Shown here: piece by piece, positions 36,044-44,398 of the stretch
Layout of the letters: every line of letters begins with the position of its first letter
Position numbering within the stretch: the first letter of the stretch is position 1
Assembly (NCBI RefSeq): GCF_020539525.1
Contig: NZ_JACDXX010000002.1
Location: 295,541-359,540 of the forward strand
Reading direction: 5' to 3'
Source: Pseudogemmobacter faecipullorum
GTDB taxonomy: Bacteria; Pseudomonadota; Alphaproteobacteria; Rhodobacterales; Rhodobacteraceae
Length of the DNA: 64,000 bases
Notes under the pieces: model-generated
Seen by the model: the letters and a program-made list of their open reading frames with translations, nothing else
Told to the model about the DNA's origin: nothing
The model's database searches: none
Position numbers and translations under genes: made by a program

Positions 36044-36805
36044 ATGCAGCTGAACGGATTTACGGGCGCGCTGACCCTGGTGACCGGGGCCGGGGGCGGG
36101 ATTGGCCGGGCGCTGGTGCAGCTTTTGCTGGCCGCAGGCGCGCGGGTGGTGGCGACGGATCTGCAGGCGCCCGATCTGCCTGCTGCGGAGGGGCTGAGCT
36201 GCCATGCCCTTGATGTCAGTGATCCGGCGGCGGTCGGGGCGCTGGTGGCTGATCTCGAGCGCGATCTCGGCCCGATCCGCTTTGGCGTTTCTGTTGCCGG
36301 CACGCTGACCACCGGCCTTGTGACCGAGACCAGTGACGCCGAATGGCGCCGGGTCTTTGCGGTGAATACCGATGGCGTCTTCCATCTGACCCGGGCGCTG
36401 GCGCGGGTGATGGGGCCGCGCCGGGCCGGGGTGATGGTCGCGGTCAGTTCGAATGCGGCGGGCGTGCCGCGCTATGGCATGGCGGCCTATTGTGCCTCGA
36501 AAGCGGCCGCTACCATGTATATGCGCGCGCTCGGGCTGGAACTGGCCCCCCAGGGCATCCGCTGCAATATCATCGCCCCCGGCTCAACCCGCACGCCGAT
36601 GCAGACCGGCATGTGGGCCGATGCAGGTGGCGAGGCGCGGGTGATCCGGGGCATTCCCGAAGAGTTCAAGCCTGGCATCCCGCTCGGCAAGATCGGTGAG
36701 CCCGAAGATGTGGCGCGGGCGGTGATGTTCCTGCTCTCGGATGAGGCCGGGCATATCACCATGGCCGATCTCTATATTGATGGCGGCGCAACCCAGCAGG
36801 CCTGA
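36044..36805 (+). CDS. dhbA: 2,3-dihydro-2,3-dihydroxybenzoate dehydrogenase
   Basis: A 253-residue short-chain dehydrogenase. The NAD motif is TGAGGGIGRALVQLLL; the catalytic YxxxK is in MAAYCASKAAATMYMRALGL, the Ser in VAVSSNAAGVPR, and the C-terminus DLYIDGGATQQA is typical. With isochorismate synthase and isochorismatase directly upstream it is assigned as EntA/DhbA, oxidising the dihydrodiol to 2,3-dihydroxybenzoate. As an isolated sequence it would be only a generic SDR; the assignment rests on the operon. Confidence 0.85.
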   Translation: MQLNGFTGALTLVTGAGGGIGRALVQLLLAAGARVVATDLQAPDLPAAEGLSCHALDVSDPAAVGALVADLERDLGPIRFGVSVAGTLTTGLVTETSDAEWRRVFAVNTDGVFHLTRALARVMGPRRAGVMVAVSSNAAGVPRYGMAAYCASKAAATMYMRALGLELAPQGIRCNIIAPGSTRTPMQTGMWADAGGEARVIRGIPEEFKPGIPLGKIGEPEDVARAVMFLLSDEAGHITMADLYIDGGATQQA

Positions 36806-36810
36806 TCCAG

Positions 36811-36845
36811 GTCTGGTCTGGTCTGGTCTGGTCAGGTCAGGTCAG
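36811..36845 (+). repeat. Tandem pentanucleotide array, (GTCTG)4(GTCAG)3
   Basis: Seven consecutive 5-bp units immediately after the dhbA stop codon; the unit changes from GTCTG to GTCAG after the fourth copy. Confidence 0.9.
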
Positions 36846-36868
36846 GGGGGAGCAATCACGAGCAGCGG

Positions 36869-37786
36869 TCAGGCCTCTTTTCGCGCCCCCCAGGGGGCCA
36901 GGCTTTCCTGCAGGCTGGCCGCGAGTGCCAGACAGGTCGCGGCGCGGGGCGCATCGCGGCGCCAGAGCAGCGAGACGCGCCGCACCGGGGCTGCGCTGCT
37001 CAGCGGGCGGGCCACCACCAGCTGTTCGCGCAGCACCTCCGAGCGGACATAGAGCGCGGGCAGAAGCGACAGCCCCATGCCGAGCGCCACCATCTGGCGC
37101 AGGGTATCGAGCGTTGTCCCCTCATAATCGCTGACCGGCTTCAGCCCGGAGGCCTGGCACAGTGCCAGGATCTGCTGGCGCAGCTGCGGCGCGGTTTCCT
37201 GCAAAAGCAGCGTCTCGCCTGCGAGCTCTTGCGGCGTAATGCTGCTTTTCGCCGCCAGAGGGTGATCGGCGGGCAGGATCAGATGCAGCGGCTCGGCCAG
37301 CAACAGCCGGTGATCAAGATCGGGCCGCCCCGGCTCTTCCGCCAGCAGCAGCGCATCATGGCTGCCCTCGGAAAGCTGGCGCAGCAGGGTGTCGCGATGT
37401 TCTTCGCGCACCTGCAGGCGCAGCTGCGGGAAGCGGGCCCGCAGCCCGGGCATGGCCACCGACAGCACATAGGCCCCGACCGAGGGCACAACACCGAGCT
37501 GCAAGGTTCCCTGGCTGGCCGAAGGATCATAGCCGCGCGCAATGTCGCGGATATCCTCAACCCCTGCCAGCAGGCTGCGGGCGCGCCGCGCCACCTCCTG
37601 GCCCAGCGGCGTCAGCAGCACCCTGGCGCGGGTCCGCTCGACAAGGCGCGCGCCCAGTTTGGCCTCCAGCTCTTTCAGCTGGGCGCTGAGCGTCGGCTGC
37701 GCCACGCGGCAAAGCTCGGCCGCCCGCGAAAACGAGAGTGTATCGGCAACCGTGGTCAGATAGCGCAGTTGTTGCAATGTTGGCAT
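36869..37786 (-). CDS. OxyR-like LysR-family regulator lacking the peroxidatic cysteine
   Basis: A 305-residue LysR-type regulator: N-terminal winged helix (TLSFSRAAELCRVAQPTLSA) and an OxyR-like effector domain (TLDTLRQMVALGMGLSLLPA). Aligned with my recollection of E. coli OxyR (HCLRDQAMGFC), this protein reads PQLRQQILALC: Cys199 is replaced by Gln201, while the resolving Cys208 position is kept as C210. It therefore cannot form the usual Cys199-Cys208 disulfide. It is divergent from the Mrp operon, and an OxyR-type operator sits 9 bases upstream of its start. Probably autoregulated and a regulator of mrp; signal unknown. Confidence 0.85.
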   Translation of the reverse strand: MPTLQQLRYLTTVADTLSFSRAAELCRVAQPTLSAQLKELEAKLGARLVERTRARVLLTPLGQEVARRARSLLAGVEDIRDIARGYDPSASQGTLQLGVVPSVGAYVLSVAMPGLRARFPQLRLQVREEHRDTLLRQLSEGSHDALLLAEEPGRPDLDHRLLLAEPLHLILPADHPLAAKSSITPQELAGETLLLQETAPQLRQQILALCQASGLKPVSDYEGTTLDTLRQMVALGMGLSLLPALYVRSEVLREQLVVARPLSSAAPVRRVSLLWRRDAPRAATCLALAASLQESLAPWGARKEA

Positions 37787-37794
37787 AGGGCAGG

Positions 37795-37834
37795 CTTATA
37801 GTTTTTATCTATAAGAGGAAAGGGGACTTTCTAT
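37795..37834. promoter_or_regulatory. OxyR-type operator between the LysR regulator and mrpA
   Basis: ATAGTTTTTATCTAT at 37798-37812 fits the OxyR consensus ATAGntnnnanCTAT exactly and is extended to the palindrome CTTATAG-N7-CTATAAG. After exactly seven bases (37813-37819) a second, imperfect motif AAGGGGACTTTCTAT (37820-37834) keeps the CTAT half. Three of the four half-sites expected for an OxyR tetramer are thus present. The position, 9 bases from the regulator start and about 88 from mrpA, permits autoregulation and mrp control. Confidence 0.7.
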
Positions 37835-37921
37835 TTCTCTTTCGCGAAACGCCTCGGTATCGAGGCCCGATGCGCCGGGGCAGGAGCCTGCGGCAGCGGT
37901 TAAACAGAAGGGCAGGGGCGA

Positions 37922-40198
37922 GTGACAGCATCCGGCAGCGTAACAGAAACCGACGACGGGCCATCCGGGGCGCTTTCAGGGCGCAGGGTGATCCCGACCA
38001 GCCTTGCGCTGATTGCGGCGGCGGTGGCGGCGGGGCTGTTTATCTGGTTTGCCACTTTCCTGCCCGCGATCAGCGCCGGGGGAACGGCCAGGTTCAGTGC
38101 CGCCTGGGCGCCCTCGATGGGGGTTTCCTTCACGCTCTATCTCGACGGGCTGTCGCTGATCTTCGCTTTGCTGATCTCAGGCATCGGCGCGACGATTTTT
38201 CTTTATTGCATCGGCTATATGGGGGATCACCCGGATTTCCACCGGCTGATCCTCAGCCTGTTTGCCTTCATGCTGGCCATGCTGGGCCTGGTGCTCGCCG
38301 CCGATCTGATCTCGCTTTTCGTGTTCTGGGAGCTGACGGCGCTGACCTCTTATCTGCTGATCGGTTTCGGGCATGAGACCGAAAAGGCCCGGCGCAATGC
38401 TTTGCAGGCGCTGCTGGTCACCGGCGCGGGCGGTCTGGCGCTGCTGGCCGGGCTGGTGCTGATCGGTATCGCTTCGGGCAGCCAGGATCTGACCAGGATC
38501 CTCGCGGGTGAGGGGCTGCAGGGCCATGCGCTCTACCCGGCGATCCTGGTGCTGGTGCTGCTCGGCGCTTTCACCAAATCGGCGCAGTTCCCCTTCCATT
38601 TCTGGCTGCCGGGCGCCATGGCCGCGCCGACCCCGGTTTCGGCCTGGCTGCATTCAGCCACGATGGTGAAAGCCGGTGTCTATCTCATGGCGCGGCTGCA
38701 TCCGGTGCTTTCGGGCACGGCGGGCTGGGAGATCAGCCTGACCGCCGCCGGTCTGACCACGGCGGTGCTGGGCGGCTATCTCGCTCTGCGCCAGAGCGAT
38801 CTGAAACAGAGCCTCGCCTATACCACGCTGATGGCGCTTGGCACGATCACCCTGATGCTGGCGGGCGAGGGCGGGGCGGCGCTTTCTGCCGCCATGGTCT
38901 TCCTGATCGCCCATGCGCTTTACAAGGCGGCGCTGTTCATGCTGGTCGGCAATATCGATCATGCGACCGGCACCCGCGATGTCGCCCGTCTTTCGGGACT
39001 TGCCCGTTTCATGCCGCTGACCGCTCTGGCCGCGCTGCTCGCCGGGGCCTCGATGGCGGGCCTGCCGCCGCTGACCGGCTGGATTGCCAAGGAACTGCTC
39101 TATATCGCCGGGCTTGAAACCTCGTCACTGGTGACGGGCGGTGCGCTTCTGGCCAATGCGCTGGTCTTTGGCGTGGCGGGCATGGTGGCGATCAAGCCCT
39201 TTATCGGCGCAGCCCCGGCGGTGACCCGTACCCCGCATGAGGCGAGCCCGCTGATGCTGATCGGGCCGCTGCTTCTGGGCCTGACCGGGCTTGGCTTTGG
39301 CCTTTTCCCCGGGCTGCTGCAGGATATGCTGGCAGTGACGGTCGCGGGCAGCCTGCAGGGCGGCGCGGCGCTGAAGCTGCATCTCTGGCCCGGTTTTGGC
39401 CTGCCGCTGGCGCTGAGCGCTGCGACTTTCGCCCTTGGCGGGCTCTTCCTTGCCCTGCGTTTGCGCCATATGAAGGCCATTCGCGGCGAAGCAGGCCCCT
39501 TTGATCGCGGCTGGGACCATCTGATCGAGGGTTTCAAAAGCTTTGCCGCCGGGCTGACGCAGATGATCCAGACCGGCCGTCTGGGCTTTTACATGTTCGC
39601 TACGGTGCTGAGCCTGGTCATGGTGCTGGGCCTGGTGCTGATCACCAGGCGCCCGGTGATCAGCCTCAGCCTTGAGGCCCCCTGGTCGCTCTGGCTGATT
39701 GCGCTGATCGTGGCGCTTGGCGCCGCGCTGGCTTTGCGCACCGGCTCGCGCATCCTCAATATCGTCGGGCTTGGCACTTCGGGCCTGGGCGTGGCGCTGA
39801 TCTTCATCCTGTTCGGCGCGCCGGATGTGGCGCTGACCCAGCTGATGGTCGAGACCCTCTCGGCGGTGCTCTTCGCCGCCGCGCTGCTGCGGCTGCCGCA
39901 GCTCACCGAGCGGCGTCCGCGCCGCCGTCAGATCCTGCATGGCTTGCTGGCCGGGGCCTTTGGCCTGATCATGACGCTGATCGTTCTGGCGATCACCTCG
40001 CATCCGCTCGACCGGCGTCTGACCGACTGGTTCGAGGTGAATTCGGTTCCGGCGGCGCATGGCCATAACATCGTCAACGTGATCCTCGTCGACTTCCGCG
40101 CCTTTGATACTTTCGGAGAACTGACCGTGGTCCTGCTTGCCGCGATCGGCGCCTATGCGCTGTTGCGCCGCCCGGTCGGAAAGGGGGCGAAATCATGA
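37922..40198 (+). CDS. mrpA: Mrp/Pha Na+(K+)/H+ antiporter subunit A
   Basis: A 758-residue NuoL-like membrane protein with about 20 transmembrane segments. Proton-antiporter motifs include [40 protein letters not shown] and [16 protein letters not shown]. The C-terminal third is MbhD/MbhE-like ([39 protein letters not shown]). Many alphaproteobacteria fuse MrpA to MrpB (~950 residues); here they are separate. GTG start 37922 after AGGGGCGA. First of seven genes with overlapping stop and start codons, giving a complete Mrp complex for cation and pH homeostasis. Confidence 0.93.
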   Translation: MTASGSVTETDDGPSGALSGRRVIPTSLALIAAAVAAGLFIWFATFLPAISAGGTARFSAAWAPSMGVSFTLYLDGLSLIFALLISGIGATIFLYCIGYMGDHPDFHRLILSLFAFMLAMLGLVLAADLISLFVFWELTALTSYLLIGFGHETEKARRNALQALLVTGAGGLALLAGLVLIGIASGSQDLTRILAGEGLQGHALYPAILVLVLLGAFTKSAQFPFHFWLPGAMAAPTPVSAWLHSATMVKAGVYLMARLHPVLSGTAGWEISLTAAGLTTAVLGGYLALRQSDLKQSLAYTTLMALGTITLMLAGEGGAALSAAMVFLIAHALYKAALFMLVGNIDHATGTRDVARLSGLARFMPLTALAALLAGASMAGLPPLTGWIAKELLYIAGLETSSLVTGGALLANALVFGVAGMVAIKPFIGAAPAVTRTPHEASPLMLIGPLLLGLTGLGFGLFPGLLQDMLAVTVAGSLQGGAALKLHLWPGFGLPLALSAATFALGGLFLALRLRHMKAIRGEAGPFDRGWDHLIEGFKSFAAGLTQMIQTGRLGFYMFATVLSLVMVLGLVLITRRPVISLSLEAPWSLWLIALIVALGAALALRTGSRILNIVGLGTSGLGVALIFILFGAPDVALTQLMVETLSAVLFAAALLRLPQLTERRPRRRQILHGLLAGAFGLIMTLIVLAITSHPLDRRLTDWFEVNSVPAAHGHNIVNVILVDFRAFDTFGELTVVLLAAIGAYALLRRPVGKGAKS

Positions 40199-40587
40199 GG
40201 TCGCCCATTCTCGGGATCGGGGCAAAGATCCTGCTGCCGGTCTTTCTGCTCTTCTCGCTGTTCATCCTGTTTCGTGGCCATAACGTGCCGGGCGGCGGCT
40301 TTATCGGCGGGCTGATCTTTGCCGCAGGCTTTGCGCTTTACGGCTTTGCCTTTGGCTTTGGCGCGGCGCAGCAGCGCCTCAGGATCGATCCCCGGACCCT
40401 GGGCGTCATCGGGCTGATCGCGGCGGTCTGTGCCGGGCTGATGCCGGCGCTGAGCGGTGACCAGCCCTTCACCGGGCTCTGGGCCACCGCCCTGCCGGTC
40501 TCCTCGGTGATGTTGTTTGACATCGGCGTCTATCTTGCGGTGGCAGGGGCCATCCTCACCCTTATTTTCGCGCTGGAGGAGGGCTGA
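40195..40587 (+). CDS. mrpB: Mrp antiporter subunit B
   Basis: A 130-residue membrane protein with four hydrophobic segments. The typical MnhB motif [20 protein letters not shown] follows the first helix. Its ATG overlaps the mrpA stop codon (ATGA), and its own stop overlaps the next start. Confidence 0.92.
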   Translation: MRSPILGIGAKILLPVFLLFSLFILFRGHNVPGGGFIGGLIFAAGFALYGFAFGFGAAQQRLRIDPRTLGVIGLIAAVCAGLMPALSGDQPFTGLWATALPVSSVMLFDIGVYLAVAGAILTLIFALEEG

Positions 40588-40949
40588 TGGAACTGCCGCT
40601 TGCACTGCTGACCGGACTTCTGAGTGCCTTTGCCCTCTGGCTGATGCTTTCGGGCAATCTGCTGCGGTTCCTGTTCGGGCTTTTGCTGCTGTCAAATGCG
40701 GTGAATCTGGCGATCTTCGCCAGCGGACGGCTGACTTATGGCCTGCCGCCGCTGCTGGGGGCCTCGGGCCAGCCGGGAGAGGCGGTGATGGCCAATGCCC
40801 TGCCCCAGGCGCTGCTTCTGACCGCGATCGTCATCGGCTTTGGCTTTTTCGCCTTTGTCCTTGCCCTGACCATCCGCGCCTATCGCAGCTTCGGCCATCT
40901 GGAGCCGGACCGGATGCGGCTGGCCGAGCCGGAGGAGGCGCATAAATGA
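40587..40949 (+). CDS. mrpC: Mrp antiporter subunit C (NuoK-like)
   Basis: A 120-residue NuoK-like subunit with three transmembrane helices; the motif LLLLSNAVNLAIF and the DALPQALLLTAIVIG-like segment (here ANALPQALLLTAIVIGFGFF) identify MrpC. Start overlaps the mrpB stop (TGATG) and its end overlaps mrpD by four bases. Confidence 0.92.
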   Translation: MELPLALLTGLLSAFALWLMLSGNLLRFLFGLLLLSNAVNLAIFASGRLTYGLPPLLGASGQPGEAVMANALPQALLLTAIVIGFGFFAFVLALTIRAYRSFGHLEPDRMRLAEPEEAHK

Positions 40950-42445
40950 GCTGGCTTCTTGCTTTGCCGGTGATGCTGCCCTTTGCAGCCGCCGCTCTCG
41001 CCTTCCTGACGCGGCGCAGCCGGGCCAGCGCTTATGCCTCGCTGGCCGGTGCCCTGATCTCGCTGATCCTTGCCCTGATGCTGCTGCAAGCGGTGATTGA
41101 AAACGGCGTGGTGGCGGTGCAGATGTCGGCCTGGCCCGCGCCTTTCGGCATCACCCTCGTTGCCGATTACCTGGCGGCGGCCATGGTGCTGATCACCGCG
41201 ATCATCAGCCTCGGCGTAACGATCTGGTCGATGGCCGAGATTGGCCGCAAGAGCCGGGCCTATGGCTGGTATGGTCTGTTTCAGACCCTGATCGGCGGGG
41301 TGACCGGGGCGTTTCTGACCGGTGATCTGTTTAACCTCTATGTCTGGTTTGAGGTGATGCTGATCTCCTCCTTCGGGCTGCTGGTGATTTCCGGGCGGCG
41401 CGAGGCCACCGACGGTGCGGTGAAATATGTGACGCTGAACCTGATCTCGACCGTGCTCTTCCTCTGCGCGGCCGGGCTGCTTTATGGCGCGACCGGCACG
41501 CTGAATATGGCCGATCTGCGCGCCGCTGTGGCCGCCCATCCTGATCAGGGGCTGATGACCGTCATCGGTATGATGCTGATGCTGGCCTTCGGGCTGAAGG
41601 CGGCGGTCTTCCCGCTGTTCTTCTGGCTGCCCGCCTCGTACCATACGCCGCATTATGCCACTTCGGCGGTCTTTGCCGGGCTGCTGACCAAGGTAGGCGT
41701 CTACGCGCTGATCCGCACTTTTACTCTGATTTTCGTCGGTGATCAGGGCCTGACCCATGAAATCCTGTTGTGGTGCGCCTGTCTGACCATGCTTACCGGC
41801 GTGCTGGGCGCGGCAGCCCAGAGCGATTTCCGCCGCGTGCTGTCGTTCCATATCGTCAGCCAGATCGGCTATATGGTTCTGGGCCTGGCGCTGATGACGC
41901 CGCTGGCGCTGGCGGGGGCGGTCTTCTACCTGCTGCACCATATCGTGGTGAAGGCGAACCTGTTCCTGATCGCCGGGCTGGCGCGGCGCCTGACCGGCAG
42001 TTCGGACCTCTACCGCATTGGCGGGCTCTGGCGCTATGCGCCGCTGCTCGGCATCCTGTTCCTGATCCCGGCCTTCTCGCTGGCGGGCTTCCCGCCGCTT
42101 TCCGGCTTCTGGGCGAAATATCTGCTGATCCGCGCCTCGCTGGAACTGCAGCACTGGCTGGTTGCCGGGATCGCTTTGCTGGTCGGGCTGCTCACGGTCT
42201 ATTCGATGACCAAGATCATGGCTGAGGCCTTCTGGAAGGCCCATCCCAAAGGCATCGAGCCGCGGTTGTCGCGGCTGTCGGGTGCTGCGCTGGGGCTGAT
42301 GCTGGGGCCGGTGATGGCGCTGACGCTGATGACGCTGATCATCGGCTTTTATCCGGCGCCCTTCATCGCCTTTGCCGAGACGGCGGCGGCGCAGCTGCTG
42401 GATCCGGGCGCCTATATCACCACTGTTCTGGGGGCGCGGCCATGA
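40946..42445 (+). CDS. mrpD: Mrp antiporter subunit D (NuoM/N-like)
   Basis: A 499-residue NuoM/NuoN-like proton-translocating subunit with about 14 helices. Conserved parts include LFNLYVWFEVMLISSFGLLV (Glu in helix 5), FGLKAAVFPLFFWLPASYHT, and the LLHHIVVKANLFLIAGLARR segment. ATGA overlap with mrpC; its last bases overlap mrpE. Confidence 0.93.
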   Translation: MSWLLALPVMLPFAAAALAFLTRRSRASAYASLAGALISLILALMLLQAVIENGVVAVQMSAWPAPFGITLVADYLAAAMVLITAIISLGVTIWSMAEIGRKSRAYGWYGLFQTLIGGVTGAFLTGDLFNLYVWFEVMLISSFGLLVISGRREATDGAVKYVTLNLISTVLFLCAAGLLYGATGTLNMADLRAAVAAHPDQGLMTVIGMMLMLAFGLKAAVFPLFFWLPASYHTPHYATSAVFAGLLTKVGVYALIRTFTLIFVGDQGLTHEILLWCACLTMLTGVLGAAAQSDFRRVLSFHIVSQIGYMVLGLALMTPLALAGAVFYLLHHIVVKANLFLIAGLARRLTGSSDLYRIGGLWRYAPLLGILFLIPAFSLAGFPPLSGFWAKYLLIRASLELQHWLVAGIALLVGLLTVYSMTKIMAEAFWKAHPKGIEPRLSRLSGAALGLMLGPVMALTLMTLIIGFYPAPFIAFAETAAAQLLDPGAYITTVLGARP

Positions 42446-42777
42446 AAGCACTGAACCGCATCCTCCAGGCGCTGATCCTGTTTTTGTATTTCGTGAAGGA
42501 ATTCGTGAAATCCTGCCTGCTGGTGGCGCGTGACTGCCTGCGGGCACAGCCGCGCCTCGCGCCGGTGATCGTCACCATGCCGCTGGAAAGCCGCAACCCT
42601 GGCGAGATTTTCCTTCTTGCCAATATGATCACCCTGACCCCCGGCACCATGACGCTGGATGTGGCTGAGGATCTGTCCTCGCTGACCATCCACACCATCT
42701 ATGGTGAGGATCCCGAGGCGGTGGTCGCCGATCTGAAATCGGGGATGGAAGCCATGGTGCGAAAGGTATTCCGCTGA
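42442..42777 (+). CDS. mrpE: Mrp antiporter subunit E, short N-terminus
   Basis: A 111-residue MnhE-like protein. The conserved ANMITLTPGTMTLDVAEDLS motif and the preceding amphipathic YFVKEFVKSCLLVARDCL segment are present, but typical MrpE is about 160 residues with an additional pair of N-terminal helices. The start ATG overlaps the mrpD stop (ATGA), so the short form is encoded by design rather than caused by a late start call. One transmembrane helix remains. Confidence 0.85.
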   Translation: MKALNRILQALILFLYFVKEFVKSCLLVARDCLRAQPRLAPVIVTMPLESRNPGEIFLLANMITLTPGTMTLDVAEDLSSLTIHTIYGEDPEAVVADLKSGMEAMVRKVFR

Positions 42778-43082
42778 TGAGCGCGGCAGATTTTCTCGAC
42801 TATTCGCTGCAAGCCGGCATGGCGCTGGCGCTGATCGCGCTTGTCCTTGGCTTTATCCGGCTCTGGCGCGGCCCGGTGCTGGCCGACCGGCTGGTGGCGC
42901 TGGAGATGATGACCAATGTGGCTATCGGCTTTTGCGGCCTGTTCGCGCTGCAGACCGGGGTCGCGGCCTGGCTGGATATTGCACTGGCGCTGGCCCTGGT
43001 CAGCTTTGTCTCAACCGTGGCCTTCGCCCGTTATGCCGGGGCTCAGGCGGTGAAATCCGGAGGGAAACCCGGCCATGACTGA
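42777..43082 (+). CDS. mrpF: Mrp antiporter subunit F
   Basis: A 101-residue protein with three helices. The hallmark RLWRGPVLADRLVALEMMTN is present, as is ALALVSFVSTVAFARY. Start overlaps the mrpE stop codon (TGATG); the next gene begins eight bases before its end. Confidence 0.92.
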   Translation: MSAADFLDYSLQAGMALALIALVLGFIRLWRGPVLADRLVALEMMTNVAIGFCGLFALQTGVAAWLDIALALALVSFVSTVAFARYAGAQAVKSGGKPGHD

Positions 43083-43368
43083 GATCCTGACTGCGCTTTT
43101 CGTGCTGGCCGGCGGCTTTTTTGCTCTGATGGCGGCGCTGGGTGTGCTGCGTTTCCCCGATGCGCTGAGCCGGATGCATGCCGCCTCAAAGGTTGGCACC
43201 ATGGCCGGATCGCTGGCGCTGATCGCGGCTGCGATCTGGTTTGGCGAGACCGGGATCAGCGTGAAAGTCGTTATCGCGGTGGTGTTTTTGTTCTTCACCG
43301 CGCCGATTGGTGCGCATCTGCTCGGCCGGGCCGCCGCCCGGCGCGATGCGGGCCGTGATCAGGGCTGA
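43075..43368 (+). CDS. mrpG: Mrp antiporter subunit G
   Basis: A 97-residue protein with three helices; GVLRFPDALSRMHAASKVGT is the MnhG signature, followed by VFLFFTAPIGAHLLGRAA. Last gene of the operon, followed by a shared bidirectional terminator. Confidence 0.92.
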   Translation: MTEILTALFVLAGGFFALMAALGVLRFPDALSRMHAASKVGTMAGSLALIAAAIWFGETGISVKVVIAVVFLFFTAPIGAHLLGRAAARRDAGRDQG

Positions 43369-43475
43369 GAGCTGATCACGGCAGAGCGCCGGGCGCTCGC
43401 CCCGCCTGGTGGCTGCTCAGCCCTGCCTGGTGCAAGCGCCCTGGTGCCGTGAACAAAGCAGTGGCCACAGAATGA

Positions 43476-43510
43476 CAAAAGGCGGGTCAGAGCGACCCGC
43501 CTTTTGCTTT
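43476..43510. terminator. Bidirectional terminator between mrpG and the polyamine-type importer
   Basis: Stem CAAAAGGCGGGTC / GACCCGCCTTTTG with a 5-base loop, T-rich on both strands. Lies between convergent operons. Confidence 0.88.
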
Positions 43511-43530
43511 TGCCGTTTCGTTTTCCCGGA

Positions 43531-44394
43531 TCAGCTGCCCTTTTTCTCGCGCTGGACCAGGACCGAGAGCAGCGCCAGCAGACCCGAGCCGACCATCAGG
43601 AAGACCGAGACCGCGTTCAGCACCGGGGTCGAACCGGATTTGACCATGCGGTCATACATGGTGATGGTCAGCGGCGCATCCGAGCCGACCAGCATCAGCG
43701 TGGTGTTGAAATTCTCAAACGAGACCAGGAAGGCCACCACAAAGGCCGAGAACAGCGCCGGCATCAGATAGGGCAGGGTGACCGTCATCAGCACCCGCAG
43801 CCGCGAGGCCCCGAGATTCAGCGCCGCCTCTTCCAGGGCCAGGTCAAATTTGCGCAGCCGCGCCGCGATCACCAGGGTGGTGATGGTGACGAGGAAAGAG
43901 AACTGACCAAAGATCACCAGCAATGTGCCCGGGCGCAGGAAGCCCCAGTCCATGCCGGTCGTGGCGGAAACACCATTGGCGACCATCGAGGCAAACACCA
44001 GGATCGAGATGCCGACGATCACGCCCGGGATCACCAGCGGCAGGATCATCAGCACATAGAGCAGGCTCTTAAAGGGGAAGTTTTTACGCTCAAACAGGAA
44101 GGCGTTGCAGGTGCCGACAAAGACCGACAGCGCCGAGACGATCACGCCGATATAGGCCGAGTTCATCAGCCCGCGCATCAGGCGGCGGTCATTGAACATG
44201 CCGATCACCGGCTTTTCATCGCCAAAGAACCAGCCAAGGGTAAAGCCTTTCCACGGCAGGGCCGGGAACTGGCTGTCATTGAAGGCAAAGATCCCGGCCG
44301 CGATCAGCGGCGCCACGAGATAGAAGAAGAACATCAGCATATAGCCGGTATAGACACCGCGCATCAGCGCCGAGCGGGGGGCAGCGACGTTCAT
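43531..44394 (-). CDS. Polyamine-type ABC transporter permease (PotC family)
   Basis: A 287-residue permease with six helices. EAA loop LEEAALNLGASRLRVLMTVT and the PotC-typical C-terminal part are present. Ribosome site AAGGAG lies inside the end of the upstream permease gene. Last gene of the operon binding protein, ATPase, PotB, PotC. Exact substrate unknown. Confidence 0.9.
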   Translation of the reverse strand: MNVAAPRSALMRGVYTGYMLMFFFYLVAPLIAAGIFAFNDSQFPALPWKGFTLGWFFGDEKPVIGMFNDRRLMRGLMNSAYIGVIVSALSVFVGTCNAFLFERKNFPFKSLLYVLMILPLVIPGVIVGISILVFASMVANGVSATTGMDWGFLRPGTLLVIFGQFSFLVTITTLVIAARLRKFDLALEEAALNLGASRLRVLMTVTLPYLMPALFSAFVVAFLVSFENFNTTLMLVGSDAPLTITMYDRMVKSGSTPVLNAVSVFLMVGSGLLALLSVLVQREKKGS

Positions 44395-44398
44395 GGGC

